Below the pieces are notes generated by a model. It searched no databases, was not told the origin of the DNA, and was given only the letters and a program-made list of their open reading frames with translations. Below, piece after piece: positions 11,026 to 17,941 of a stretch of DNA of 64,000 bases. Source of the DNA: Hyphomicrobiaceae bacterium (lineage in GTDB: Bacteria > Pseudomonadota > Alphaproteobacteria > Rhizobiales > Hyphomicrobiaceae); NCBI GenBank assembly GCA_025351355.1, contig JANXWC010000191.1:1-64000 (forward strand), read 5' to 3'. The position numbers and the translations under genes are program-made. Within the stretch, counting starts at the first letter, position 1. Each line of letters begins with the position of its first letter.

Positions 11026-11062
11026 TGACACCGACGGTCAAAAAGAATGACCGTCGGTGTCA
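11026..11062. repeat. Perfect 15-bp inverted repeat with 7-nt loop (palindrome 1)
   Basis: TGACACCGACGGTCA (11026-11040) is followed by the loop AAAAGAA and by its exact reverse complement at 11048-11062. It could be a terminator for the dioxygenase gene, but there is no strong T-run. A second palindrome of the same design lies 45 bp further on, so it looks like one unit of a small repeat family. Confidence 0.85.
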
Positions 11063-11106
11063 GATTCTTTGTTTGCACGCGGCCGCCCCACCAACCCCGC
11101 GCGCGC

Positions 11107-11139
11107 ATACCATCGGTCAAGAATAATGACCGCTGGTAT
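11107..11139. repeat. 13-bp inverted repeat with 7-nt loop (palindrome 2)
   Basis: ATACCATCGGTCA (11107-11119), loop AGAATAA, then TGACCGCTGGTAT (11127-11139). Twelve of 13 positions pair. The inner CGGTCA / TGACCG and the 7-nt A-rich loop are shared with palindrome 1, while the outer arms differ. Confidence 0.8.
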
Positions 11140-11260
11140 AACACGTGAACACGCGATCCGACTCGCACGACAATTTGCCGCAGCCGTGGCTCGACGAGGA
11201 TGCAACTTGTGTGTCAGGGACGTTCTGTCCCCATGTCTCCGGGTCGACCAATTTGGCGTT

Positions 11261-11350
11261 TGGCGGAGAGGGTGGGATTTGAACCCACGATACCCTTGCA
11301 GGTATGCCGCATTTCGAGTGCGGTGCATTCAGCCACTCTGCCACCTCTCC
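11261..11350 (-). tRNA. tRNA-Ser (anticodon CGA)
   Basis: The minus strand folds as a class II tRNA. The acceptor stem GGAGAGG (11350-11344) pairs with CCTCTCC (11271-11265), followed by discriminator G and an encoded CCA (11263-11261). The anticodon stem-loop is CCGCA-CTCGAAA-TGCGG, giving anticodon CGA for UCG codons. A long variable arm and the T-arm GTGGG-TTCAAAT-CCCAC are present. The length is 90 nt with CCA, normal for tRNA-Ser. Confidence 0.96.
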
Positions 11351-11761
11351 GGTCCGTTTCGGTCCGTTTCGGTCAACCTGCGTCAAGCAGACTCCCGGGT
11401 TACCAAGTTGTGCCTGCGGCTTGCCAATGGTGAGGCATGAGGCCCAGGCGCCGCGGTGGCCAGTGGTAGACCCGTCGCGAACTCAGCGGCTGGTGATTAC
11501 AGGCATTCCTCCGGGGTGGCAAGCACAAGACCACCGCAGACTGCCACGCGCCTACCAACAGGCGAAGATTTGACCAACCCGCACCAAAAAGCGCGGCGCT
11601 GCACCGAGACTGAGGCAGCCGCGAGCGCATGCCGAAGTAGCGGTTGTCGCGGTCCAGATCAGACATTTGAGGTTGCTTCATTAGCCATCGCACTTAACAT
11701 TTAAAGAGCTGTCGGCGCTGTGGTATCAGCCCGAGTTATCGTCCCGAACGAGGACAGTGAA
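11351..11761. other. Spacer upstream of tRNA-Ser and the RTX-like gene
   Basis: This 411-bp spacer holds the promoter side of tRNA-Ser (minus) and of the RTX-like gene (plus). Immediately 5' of the tRNA is a short tandem repeat: GGTCCGTTTC at 11351-11360, again at 11361-11370, then GGTC. I see no credible gene. The 3' part turns AT-rich (around 11665-11710), consistent with a promoter for the plus-strand gene, but no convincing -35/-10 pair is evident. Confidence 0.45.
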
Positions 11762-12967
11762 ATGCCATCTCAACGCACACCGTTTACTTCGACCGACCTT
11801 TCCAATCACCAATGGGGCACGGACGACACTGTTGCAGGCACCGATTTCTCTATCAACTTCGCCATCGGAGACGCCGGCGGCAATATTACCGATCACGCGC
11901 TAGGCGGCAACGACACCTTCACGGGTGGGAGCAACAGAGCCACCAATACATTCATCGGCGACGCCGGCGGCAACATGACCGACGCGGGACGCGGCGGCAA
12001 TGACGCGTTCTTCGGCGGCACCAAGGCGACTAATACATTCACAGGTGATGCTGGCGGTGACATGACCGACCGCGCCCACGGCGGTGACGACACGTTCGTC
12101 GGCGGTAGCAGCGCGACCAACACATTCACTGGCGACGCAGGCGGTAACATGTCCGGGCAGGCGCAAGGCGGTAATGATACGTTCACCGGCGGTGGGCGTG
12201 GCTCCACCGATACCGTGGTCGGCGACGCTGGCGGCACTATGAGCGACCACGCCAAAGGCGGCAACGACACTCTTAACGGCGCCTTTGCCTCGACTGCCAC
12301 ATTTATCGGTGACGCCGGCACCGACATGACCGACGCGGCCCGGGGTGGCGACGACACCTTCGTTGGCGGTCGCAGCGCGACCAACACCTTCATCGGCGAT
12401 GCCGGCGGCACGATGACCTATCACGCGCAAGCCGGCAATGATACCTTCACCGGCGGCCTCAATTCTTCCAATACAGCCTACGGCGACGCCACTGCCATGG
12501 CAGGACACGCGCAAGGCGGTGACGACAAGCTGACGGGCGGCGACGTTACGGTGCCGACCGCTGCCGGCACGTTTGACAGCGTTCTGGTTGGCGATGCGAA
12601 GACGATGTCCGAACATGCTCACGGCGGCAACGACACGTTGATCAGCGGCACCGGCAACGACGATATGTGGGGCGATGCCGTCACTCTCGCCAGCACAGCC
12701 CGAGGCGGCAATGACACTTTCGTTTTCAAGGCCGGCAACGGGCACGACCGCATCGAAGACTTTGGCCAGGGACTGCCGGGATCGAACCTCGGTCGCGATC
12801 ACATTGATGTCGCCGCCCTTGGCGTGCACACGTTGTCCGCGTTGAACATCGGCGCGGTGCACAACACTGACGGCACCTACGACAGCACCATCACCTTCAG
12901 CGCCGCCAATGACGTGGTCGTGCACAGCAAGGCCGCCCTGTCGGCGCACGACTTCTGGTTTGCATGA
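11762..12967 (+). CDS. RTX-like repeat protein, probably secreted
   Basis: The ATG at 11762 follows a GAGGA ribosome-binding site. The 401-residue product is almost wholly repeats: about ten units of 26-36 residues from residue 35 to 320, with consensus GDAGGxMTDxAxGGNDTFxGG plus a linker such as xxATNTFI. The GGNDTF half resembles the calcium-binding GGxGxDxL nonapeptides of RTX proteins; the GDAGG half does not. The C-terminus (residues about 320-401) starts with GNGHDRIEDFGQG, typical of the end of RTX arrays, and closes with HDFWFA. There is no N-terminal signal peptide, which fits type I secretion, but no type I exporter genes lie in the window. The cargo function is unknown. Confidence 0.8.
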   Translation: MPSQRTPFTSTDLSNHQWGTDDTVAGTDFSINFAIGDAGGNITDHALGGNDTFTGGSNRATNTFIGDAGGNMTDAGRGGNDAFFGGTKATNTFTGDAGGDMTDRAHGGDDTFVGGSSATNTFTGDAGGNMSGQAQGGNDTFTGGGRGSTDTVVGDAGGTMSDHAKGGNDTLNGAFASTATFIGDAGTDMTDAARGGDDTFVGGRSATNTFIGDAGGTMTYHAQAGNDTFTGGLNSSNTAYGDATAMAGHAQGGDDKLTGGDVTVPTAAGTFDSVLVGDAKTMSEHAHGGNDTLISGTGNDDMWGDAVTLASTARGGNDTFVFKAGNGHDRIEDFGQGLPGSNLGRDHIDVAALGVHTLSALNIGAVHNTDGTYDSTITFSAANDVVVHSKAALSAHDFWFA

Positions 12968-13023
12968 TCTTTATTCGAACGCATAAATGGGCTCGGTCAA
13001 CCATTGCCTGAGTTGCTGCCTGC

Positions 13024-13851
13024 TTACGCCAGCCAACGCTTGCGGCGCTTGTAGCTTTTAACGTCGCGGAAGCTCTTGCGGTCGCCGCCGCCGACGCCGA
13101 GATAGAATTCCTTGACGTCTTCGTTGTCGCGCAGGGATTTGGCGTCGCCGTCCATGACGACGCGGCCGGTTTCCAGGATATAGCCGTACGTGGCGTAGCG
13201 CAGCGCCACGTTGGTATTCTGCTCCGCCAGCAGGAATGAAACGCCTTCCTTGGCGTTGACGTCGCGCACGATCTCGAAAATCTGGTCGACGATCTGCGGC
13301 GCCAAGCCCATGGAAGGCTCATCGAGCAGGATCATGCTGGGATCGGCCATCAGCGCGCGACCGATCGCACACATCTGTTGTTCGCCGCCAGAAGTGTAGC
13401 CGGCCTGGCTCAGGCGACGGTCCTTGAGGCGTGGGAAATAGGCGTAAACTTTTTCCAGCGCAGCTGCAGTGGCTTTGCGCCCGTCCCGACGCGTGAACGC
13501 GCCTGTCAAAAGGTTTTCCTCGATGGTCAGATGACCGAAGCAATGGCGGCCCTCCATCACCTGAATGCAACCGCGGCGCACCAGTTCATTGGGCGTCAGC
13601 TTATCGACGCGCTCGCCATTGAAGTCGATCTGTCCCTTGGTGACCTCACCGCGCTCGGATTGCAGCAGGTTTGAGATCGCCTTCAGCGTCGTCGTCTTGC
13701 CGGCGCCATTGCCGCCGAGAATGGCGACGATGCCGCCCTTCGGCACCACGAGCGAAACCCCTTTCAACACCAGGATGACATGATCGTAGATCACCTCGAT
13801 GTTCTTGACGGATAGAATGGGACTGGAGATGGGTGACTCTTCAGCGGACAT
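13024..13851 (-). CDS. livF: Branched-chain-type ABC transporter ATPase, LivF subunit
   Basis: One of two ATPases powering the Liv-type (HAAT) importer encoded in this operon. From the ATG at 13851 (275 residues) it has Walker A GGNGAGKTT at residues 46-54, signature TSGGEQQ at 153-159 and Walker B MILLDEP at 173-179. The short C-terminus and VMEGRHCFGHLTIEENL region match LivF rather than LivG. The frame is open to 13926, but the extra codons come from the repeat hairpin at 13869-13934, so the inner ATG is preferred. It is the last gene of the operon and is separated from the binding-protein gene by that hairpin. The ligand is probably not an amino acid (see the acyl-CoA synthetase). Confidence 0.93.
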   Translation of the reverse strand: MSAEESPISSPILSVKNIEVIYDHVILVLKGVSLVVPKGGIVAILGGNGAGKTTTLKAISNLLQSERGEVTKGQIDFNGERVDKLTPNELVRRGCIQVMEGRHCFGHLTIEENLLTGAFTRRDGRKATAAALEKVYAYFPRLKDRRLSQAGYTSGGEQQMCAIGRALMADPSMILLDEPSMGLAPQIVDQIFEIVRDVNAKEGVSFLLAEQNTNVALRYATYGYILETGRVVMDGDAKSLRDNEDVKEFYLGVGGGDRKSFRDVKSYKRRKRWLA

Positions 13852-13868
13852 CGGGATACTCGGAGATG

Positions 13869-13934
13869 AGCGAATTGCGAGTAGCGAATTGCGACTAGGA
13901 AATCCTACTCGCCCTTCGCTACTCACTACTCGCT
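13869..13934. repeat. Hairpin made of two inverted copies of the 32-bp heptamer repeat
   Basis: Two 32-nt arms (13869-13900 and 13903-13934) face each other across an AA dinucleotide and can form a long imperfect hairpin. Each arm is built from 7-bp units of the type GCGAATT / GCGAGTA. By eye, the left arm matches the repeat at 16446-16477 at 27 of 32 positions and the right arm at 26 of 32. It lies between the binding-protein and livF genes and could act as an mRNA-stabilising or attenuating structure. Confidence 0.85.
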
Positions 13935-13946
13935 AATTTTATTACT

Positions 13947-15266
13947 TCACTTCGCGTCGCAGGCTTCCGAACGCTTCGGCCAGCCATCGGTCTTGGCGTA
14001 GTCAGCGGCTGCAGCAGCGATCAACGGCAGCACCTCGTCGGTCGACGGCGCAATCCAATCGGAGGCCTTCACCCATTTAGCGCCATCCCATTCGGTAATG
14101 AACGCCTTGTTGTGACCGCTATGATCGCCGCACGTGACCTTCATGGCGGCTGCGAACCCTTCGAGGCCGAGCTCTTTCCAGCGTGCATCGGTGATCTCGA
14201 GCGTTTCAAGACCGCGCCGCATGTCCTCAGCGTTGATCACTTTCTTGCCGGTGAGCTTCTGCGCATTGCGGATCGCTTCGGTCACGAGAACGCCCTGGTA
14301 GACGGTGCGATTGTACTGCGCTTCGCCGACCTTGCTTTTCTCGGTGAGGCTCTGGCCCTTGTCGACCACTTCCTTGATGACCTCCTGGATGAGCGGGAAG
14401 TTGGTGCCGACTTGGTGCCAGGTGACCGACTTGTAGCCCTTGGCTTCCGTACCGCCGGCCTGCGCATCGTTGTCGCCGCCGGCCCACCAAACGCTTACGA
14501 AATGGTCCATCGGGAAACTGTTCTTGACGGCTTCCTTGACCGCCGTCGGACTCATGGCGCCGAAGCCTTGGCTGTAGAGATAATCCGGCTTGTCGCGGCG
14601 AATGTTGAGCCACAGCGCCCCCTGGTTCTGCATTTCGGCCGCGGGAACCGGATAAAGTTGCAGCTCGAAGCCGTGTTTCTTGCTCATGTTGGTCAGGAAC
14701 GGGATAGGTTCCTTGCCGTAGGGCGCATCCAGATAGATGAGGCCGATCTTCTTGCCCTTCAGCTTGTCCATGCCGCCTTCCTTGCCGGCGATGTAATTGA
14801 GCGCGACCGACGCGCCATCCCAATAGGTGAGCGGCGGGTTGAAGACCCACGGAAATGTCGCGCCATCTGCCCCAGCCGACAACCCGTAGCTCATCGAGAG
14901 CAGCGGCGTCTTGTCGACATGCAGGCGCGGGATGGCGGCGAGCGTTGCACCAGTCGACCACGGGAGATAAAGGATGTTGTTCTTGGCTTTCGCCTGTTCA
15001 TAGCATTCGACAGATTTCTTGGTGTCGTAGCCGGTCTCGCATTCCTCGAAATTGATCTTGACCCCGTTGACGCCGCCCTTGGCATTCACCAACGCGATGT
15101 AGTCGCGCATACCGTTGCCCAGCGGAATACCGGAGCCGGAGAAGCCACCTGTCCGATAGGAATTGGTGATGAGCGTGACGCTATCTTGGGCTGCAACGGG
15201 TAGCGCGGTGATAGCGGCGAGTGCCGCAAGTGCGACCGCATACTTTGTGGTGGTTGTTGGTTTCAT
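13947..15266 (-). CDS. Liv-type ABC transporter periplasmic substrate-binding protein
   Basis: It is the ligand-capturing component of the importer (type I periplasmic binding fold, peripla_BP_6 family). The ATG at 15266 has a strong GGAGG site and yields a signal peptide, KYAVALAALAAITALPVAAQ, ahead of DSVTLITNSYRTGGFSG. Downstream are GNGMRDYIALVNAKGGVNG and FEECETGYDTKKSVECYEQ, typical of this family. The mature protein is about 410 residues, longer than classical LivJ/LivK, in keeping with subfamilies found beside acyl-CoA ligases. It sits between livM and livF. The frame is open to 15377 but the upstream part overlaps livM and lacks a signal sequence. Confidence 0.93.
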   Translation of the reverse strand: MKPTTTTKYAVALAALAAITALPVAAQDSVTLITNSYRTGGFSGSGIPLGNGMRDYIALVNAKGGVNGVKINFEECETGYDTKKSVECYEQAKAKNNILYLPWSTGATLAAIPRLHVDKTPLLSMSYGLSAGADGATFPWVFNPPLTYWDGASVALNYIAGKEGGMDKLKGKKIGLIYLDAPYGKEPIPFLTNMSKKHGFELQLYPVPAAEMQNQGALWLNIRRDKPDYLYSQGFGAMSPTAVKEAVKNSFPMDHFVSVWWAGGDNDAQAGGTEAKGYKSVTWHQVGTNFPLIQEVIKEVVDKGQSLTEKSKVGEAQYNRTVYQGVLVTEAIRNAQKLTGKKVINAEDMRRGLETLEITDARWKELGLEGFAAAMKVTCGDHSGHNKAFITEWDGAKWVKASDWIAPSTDEVLPLIAAAAADYAKTDGWPKRSEACDAK

Positions 15267-15328
15267 TTTTCGTCTTCCTCCATGATTTATAGTTTGCAGT
15301 TCAGCGAACAGCATTGGCGTTTCCATCT

Positions 15329-16408
15329 TCAATGCGGAAACGGCCAAAGCCGGAGTTTCTCTTTGGTGATCTGCCACAGCCGCGCGAGACCATGCGGTTC
15401 GGCGATGAGAAAGATGACGATCAGCGCGCCGACAACCATGAACGTCAAATGCTCAGCCGTCGCCCCGCCAATATTAATGCCGATCGCCGGCAAACCGAAC
15501 TTGAAAATCGTCGGCAGGCTGGAGATGAATGCTGCCCCCATGAAGGAGCCGACCAACGACCCGAGGCCACCGAGGATGACCATAAACAGGATGTTGAAGC
15601 TCTGGTTGATATTAAAGACGTCGTTGGCCTCGCCGCCGCCGTACCAGAGAAACATCATGCACGCCCCCGCCACCCCTGCATAGAACGACGACACGGCGAA
15701 AGCTGTCAATTTTGTGGGCAGCAGCCGAATGCCCATCAACTCGGCGGCTATGTCCATGTCGCGCACCGCCATCCAACTGCGACCGATGCGGCCATGTACG
15801 ATGTTGGACGCGATCCAGGTCATGAACACGACAATGCCGAGCAACACCAAGTACCGCGTTTGCGCGCTGGCCTGCGCGCCGGTGATTGGAAAGCCGAACA
15901 ACGTCCGTCGCGCCACCTCAATCGCACCGGAGGCACTGTCGTTATAAAGCCAGGGAATGCGAATGAAGCACCACTGCAGAAAAAACTGCGCCGCCAGCGT
16001 AGTGACCGCCAGATAGAATCCCTTCACGCGCAAGCTCGGCAGGCCGAACAGCATGCCGATCGCCGCCGAGAAGAAACCGGAGGCGAGGATCCAAAAGATG
16101 ATGTTGACGTTTGGAAACGCCGTCGTCAGCTTAAAACACGCAAAAGCGCCCACCCCCATGAACGCCCCGGTGCCGAGAGATATCAACCCCGTGTACCCCG
16201 TCAGGATGTTCAACCCGATGGTGGCCAACGAGTACACCAGGAAAGGGATCATCACCGACGAGATGAAAAACGAATTGCCGAACAAGGGCACGCCAATCGC
16301 CGCCACGCCAAGGATGAGCGCCAGCCCGATGCGATCCTGCCGGATCGGAAAGACAGCCATATCCTCTGCATACGTGGTGTTGAACTGGCCGTTTTCGCGA
16401 TAGAACAT
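15329..16408 (-). CDS. livM: Liv-type ABC transporter permease, LivM subunit
   Basis: One of the two membrane subunits of the importer. The 359-residue sequence has the BPD_transp_2 pattern: NSFFISSVMIPFLVYSLATI, GLNILTGYTGLISLGTGAFM (the conserved G-x-T/A-G-x-x-SLG segment), further helices, and a C-terminal FNILFMVILGGLGSLVGSFM loop that contacts the ATPase. The ATG at 16408 is the natural start. The gene is separated from livH, its usual upstream partner, by a 496-bp gap filled by the four-helix-bundle cassette. Confidence 0.93.
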   Translation of the reverse strand: MFYRENGQFNTTYAEDMAVFPIRQDRIGLALILGVAAIGVPLFGNSFFISSVMIPFLVYSLATIGLNILTGYTGLISLGTGAFMGVGAFACFKLTTAFPNVNIIFWILASGFFSAAIGMLFGLPSLRVKGFYLAVTTLAAQFFLQWCFIRIPWLYNDSASGAIEVARRTLFGFPITGAQASAQTRYLVLLGIVVFMTWIASNIVHGRIGRSWMAVRDMDIAAELMGIRLLPTKLTAFAVSSFYAGVAGACMMFLWYGGGEANDVFNINQSFNILFMVILGGLGSLVGSFMGAAFISSLPTIFKFGLPAIGINIGGATAEHLTFMVVGALIVIFLIAEPHGLARLWQITKEKLRLWPFPH

Positions 16409-16445
16409 TTGACGAAGGGTCCTGGCGCTGGTGCAGTACAGCGAG

Positions 16446-16477
16446 AGCGAATAGTGAGTAGCGAATTGCGAATAAGG
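16446..16477 (+). repeat. 32-bp heptamer-type repeat, left copy
   Basis: It is composed of four consecutive 7-bp units related to GCGAATA, and ends 5 bp before the stop codon of the four-helix-bundle gene. It matches the inverted right copy at 16871-16902 at 29 of 32 positions. Confidence 0.85.
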
Positions 16478-16482
16478 AATGG

Positions 16483-16866
16483 CTAGTCGTCGGTCTTAGC
16501 TTGAAGTGATCTCATCAAACCTCGCAGCATGCGTCCAAGTCCGTCAGTGGCTGCCAGTAGTGGCTCTACTTGCTCTTTGCGTACCAATTTCACCTCTGAC
16601 GCCAGGATGAGATGAGTTTCAAGTTCTTTGAGTGAGCCTTGGGATACGCGAAGAAATTGAATGACGAGCTTTGTGGTCTCCCGCCCGTGGCCTTCGGCGA
16701 TATTCGCGGCTACTGAAACCGACGCCCGCCGAACTTGCGACGTCATGGCGTACATCTCGTTGCTTGGGAACTCCTTCGAAAGCCGATAGCATGCAACCGA
16801 CGAAGTCGTGGACTGTTGCCAGGCACCAAGATCCCGATATGATTGGATAGCAACGCTGACCACCAT
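16483..16866 (-). CDS. Four-helix-bundle (S23 family) protein
   Basis: The 127-residue product is a textbook member of the S23 / four-helix-bundle family (TIGR02436-like): SYRDLGAWQQSTTSSVACYR, FPSNEMYAMTSQVRRASVSV, AANIAEGHGRETTKL, then SQGSLKELETHLILASEV. Relatives are encoded in intervening sequences of bacterial 23S rRNA genes and in diversity-generating retroelements (Avd), but many copies are free-standing and have no known function. No 23S rRNA or reverse transcriptase is present here. It is oriented with the liv operon, lies between livH and livM, and is tightly framed by inverted heptamer repeats, so it is probably an insertion rather than a transporter component. Confidence 0.9.
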   Translation of the reverse strand: MVVSVAIQSYRDLGAWQQSTTSSVACYRLSKEFPSNEMYAMTSQVRRASVSVAANIAEGHGRETTKLVIQFLRVSQGSLKELETHLILASEVKLVRKEQVEPLLAATDGLGRMLRGLMRSLQAKTDD

Positions 16867-16870
16867 CTCA

Positions 16871-16902
16871 CCCTATTCGCAATTCGCTACTCTCAATTCG
16901 CT
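16871..16902 (-). repeat. 32-bp heptamer-type repeat, right (inverted) copy
   Basis: Reverse complement of the left copy with three mismatches. It lies between the four-helix-bundle start codon (4 bp away) and the livH stop codon (2 bp away), so the repeat and the gene are packed with almost no spare sequence. Confidence 0.85.
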
Positions 16903-16904
16903 TT

Positions 16905-17867
16905 CTAGATCCGCTCGATGATCTTGTCGCCGAACAGGCCTTGGGGTCGTGCCATGACAAAGGCCAGTGCGATGATGAAAGCGACCCAACTTTCCACGCC
17001 GCGACCCATCGTGGACCCAAGCAGCAGAGGCGCCAGATAGAGTTCGCCCAGTTTTTCGCCGATGCCGATAATCAGGCCGCCGGCGATGGCGCCGGGCACC
17101 GACGTAAAGCCGCCGACGATCAGCACAGGCAGCGCTTTTAATGCGATATTGGAAAGGCCGAACGAGACGTCGGAGCGCGCGCCCCACATGATCCCCGTCA
17201 CCAGCGCCACAATGCCAGCCGTGAACCACACGACCACCCAGATCTGATTGAGCGTGATGCCGACTGACAACGCCGCCTTGTGGCTGTCGGCGACGGCGCG
17301 CAAAGCACGGCCGATGCGCGTGTACTGGAAAAAGAGCGCCAACGCGGCGATCATCAGCGAGGCGATGACGGTGGCGGCAACGTCGATGTGCTGGATGAGC
17401 ACCAGCCCATCCTTACCGTTGGGCCCAAACCCCGGCAAGCGAAACTCGGTCGAGCCGGTCGGCAGCCCCAGTTGCTGGGTGATCATGATCTTCGGGTCGC
17501 CGCCAAAGACTGCCTCACCAAACCCTATCAGGAAATACGTGAGACCGAACGTCGCCATGAACAGAATGATGTCGGGTTGATTGACCAGATGCCGGAGCAC
17601 TAACCGCTCGACCAGCCACGCCAGTGCAAACATCACAGCTAGCGAGACGACAATGGATGCCATCGCCGCTGGAAAGCCGGTGAACCCGGCCGCCGCCATT
17701 TTCTCGTAGCTGCCCACCAGCGTCAGTGCGGCGAACACCACCATGATGCCCTGGGCGAAATTGAATACGCCGGAGGCTTTGAAAATCAGCACGAAACCCA
17801 GCGCGATGAGCGCGTAGAGCACTCCCGCCACCAAGCCTTCCCAAACCACTTGAATTAGAAAGTCCAT
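16905..17867 (-). CDS. livH: Liv-type ABC transporter permease, LivH subunit
   Basis: Second membrane subunit of the importer. The 320-residue sequence begins FLIQVVWEGLVAGVLYALIA, continues with VLIFKASGVFNFAQGIMVV (the LivH-type NFAQG motif), and ends with LPVLIVGGFTSVPGAIAGGL and the ATPase-contact region. Eight or more hydrophobic segments are visible. The ATG at 17867 is the natural start. The gene follows livG on the minus strand across a short spacer containing a heptamer tandem array. Confidence 0.94.
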   Translation of the reverse strand: MDFLIQVVWEGLVAGVLYALIALGFVLIFKASGVFNFAQGIMVVFAALTLVGSYEKMAAAGFTGFPAAMASIVVSLAVMFALAWLVERLVLRHLVNQPDIILFMATFGLTYFLIGFGEAVFGGDPKIMITQQLGLPTGSTEFRLPGFGPNGKDGLVLIQHIDVAATVIASLMIAALALFFQYTRIGRALRAVADSHKAALSVGITLNQIWVVVWFTAGIVALVTGIMWGARSDVSFGLSNIALKALPVLIVGGFTSVPGAIAGGLIIGIGEKLGELYLAPLLLGSTMGRGVESWVAFIIALAFVMARPQGLFGDKIIERI

Positions 17868-17892
17868 TTTGCCCCCGGCTGCGCGGCAGCAA

Positions 17893-17941
17893 CCTACTGC
17901 CTACTGCCTACTGCCTACTGCCGACTGCCGACTGCCTAACG
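17893..17941. repeat. Heptanucleotide tandem array next to the livG stop codon
   Basis: Four copies of CCTACTG (17893-17920), two of CCGACTG (17921-17934) and a final CCTAACG (17935-17941). The array ends exactly at the livG stop codon (17942-17944) and lies between livG and livH. Perfect short tandem copies imply slippage-prone DNA; copy number could change the livG-livH spacing without affecting either reading frame. Confidence 0.9.

Larger units (their letters stand above)
10960..11260. other. Spacer containing two related palindromes
   Basis: This 301-bp gap between the dioxygenase gene and the 3' end of tRNA-Ser contains no plausible gene. Its only notable content is two similar inverted repeats, listed separately. 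Confidence 0.5.
16446..16902. mobile_element. Putative repeat-bounded cassette carrying a four-helix-bundle gene
   Basis: A 384-bp gene is framed by 32-bp inverted repeats at 16446-16477 and 16871-16902 (29 of 32 positions identical after reverse complementing). The repeats consist of 7-bp units (GCGAATA, GTGAGTA, GCGAATT). The block of about 457 bp occupies the livH-livM gap, where these genes are usually adjacent. No transposase is inside, so movement would need help from another enzyme or be directed by the bundle protein itself; this is inference. Confidence 0.6.

Noticed and set aside
11261-11350. Integration (att) site for a genomic island at tRNA-Ser
   Set aside because: No integrase gene and no direct repeat of the tRNA 3' end could be found within the window, so an island is not claimed.
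11117-11386. Minus-strand open frame of 89 residues across tRNA-Ser
   Set aside because: It is a translation of the tRNA gene itself. Sequences like GEVAEWLNAPHSKCGIPARV and RVSWVQIPPSPP are well-known false proteins from tRNA-Ser loci.
11880-12720. CRISPR or non-coding satellite in the RTX-like gene
   Set aside because: The periodicity is that of coding repeats with an intact frame, consistent protein consensus and a good ribosome-binding site.
16483-16866. Diversity-generating retroelement (Avd-like protein)
   Set aside because: There is no reverse transcriptase, no template/variable repeat pair and no target gene nearby; the protein fits the broader S23 family only.
17893-17941. CRISPR-like array
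   Set aside because: The unit is a contiguous 7-bp tandem repeat with no spacers and no cas genes nearby.
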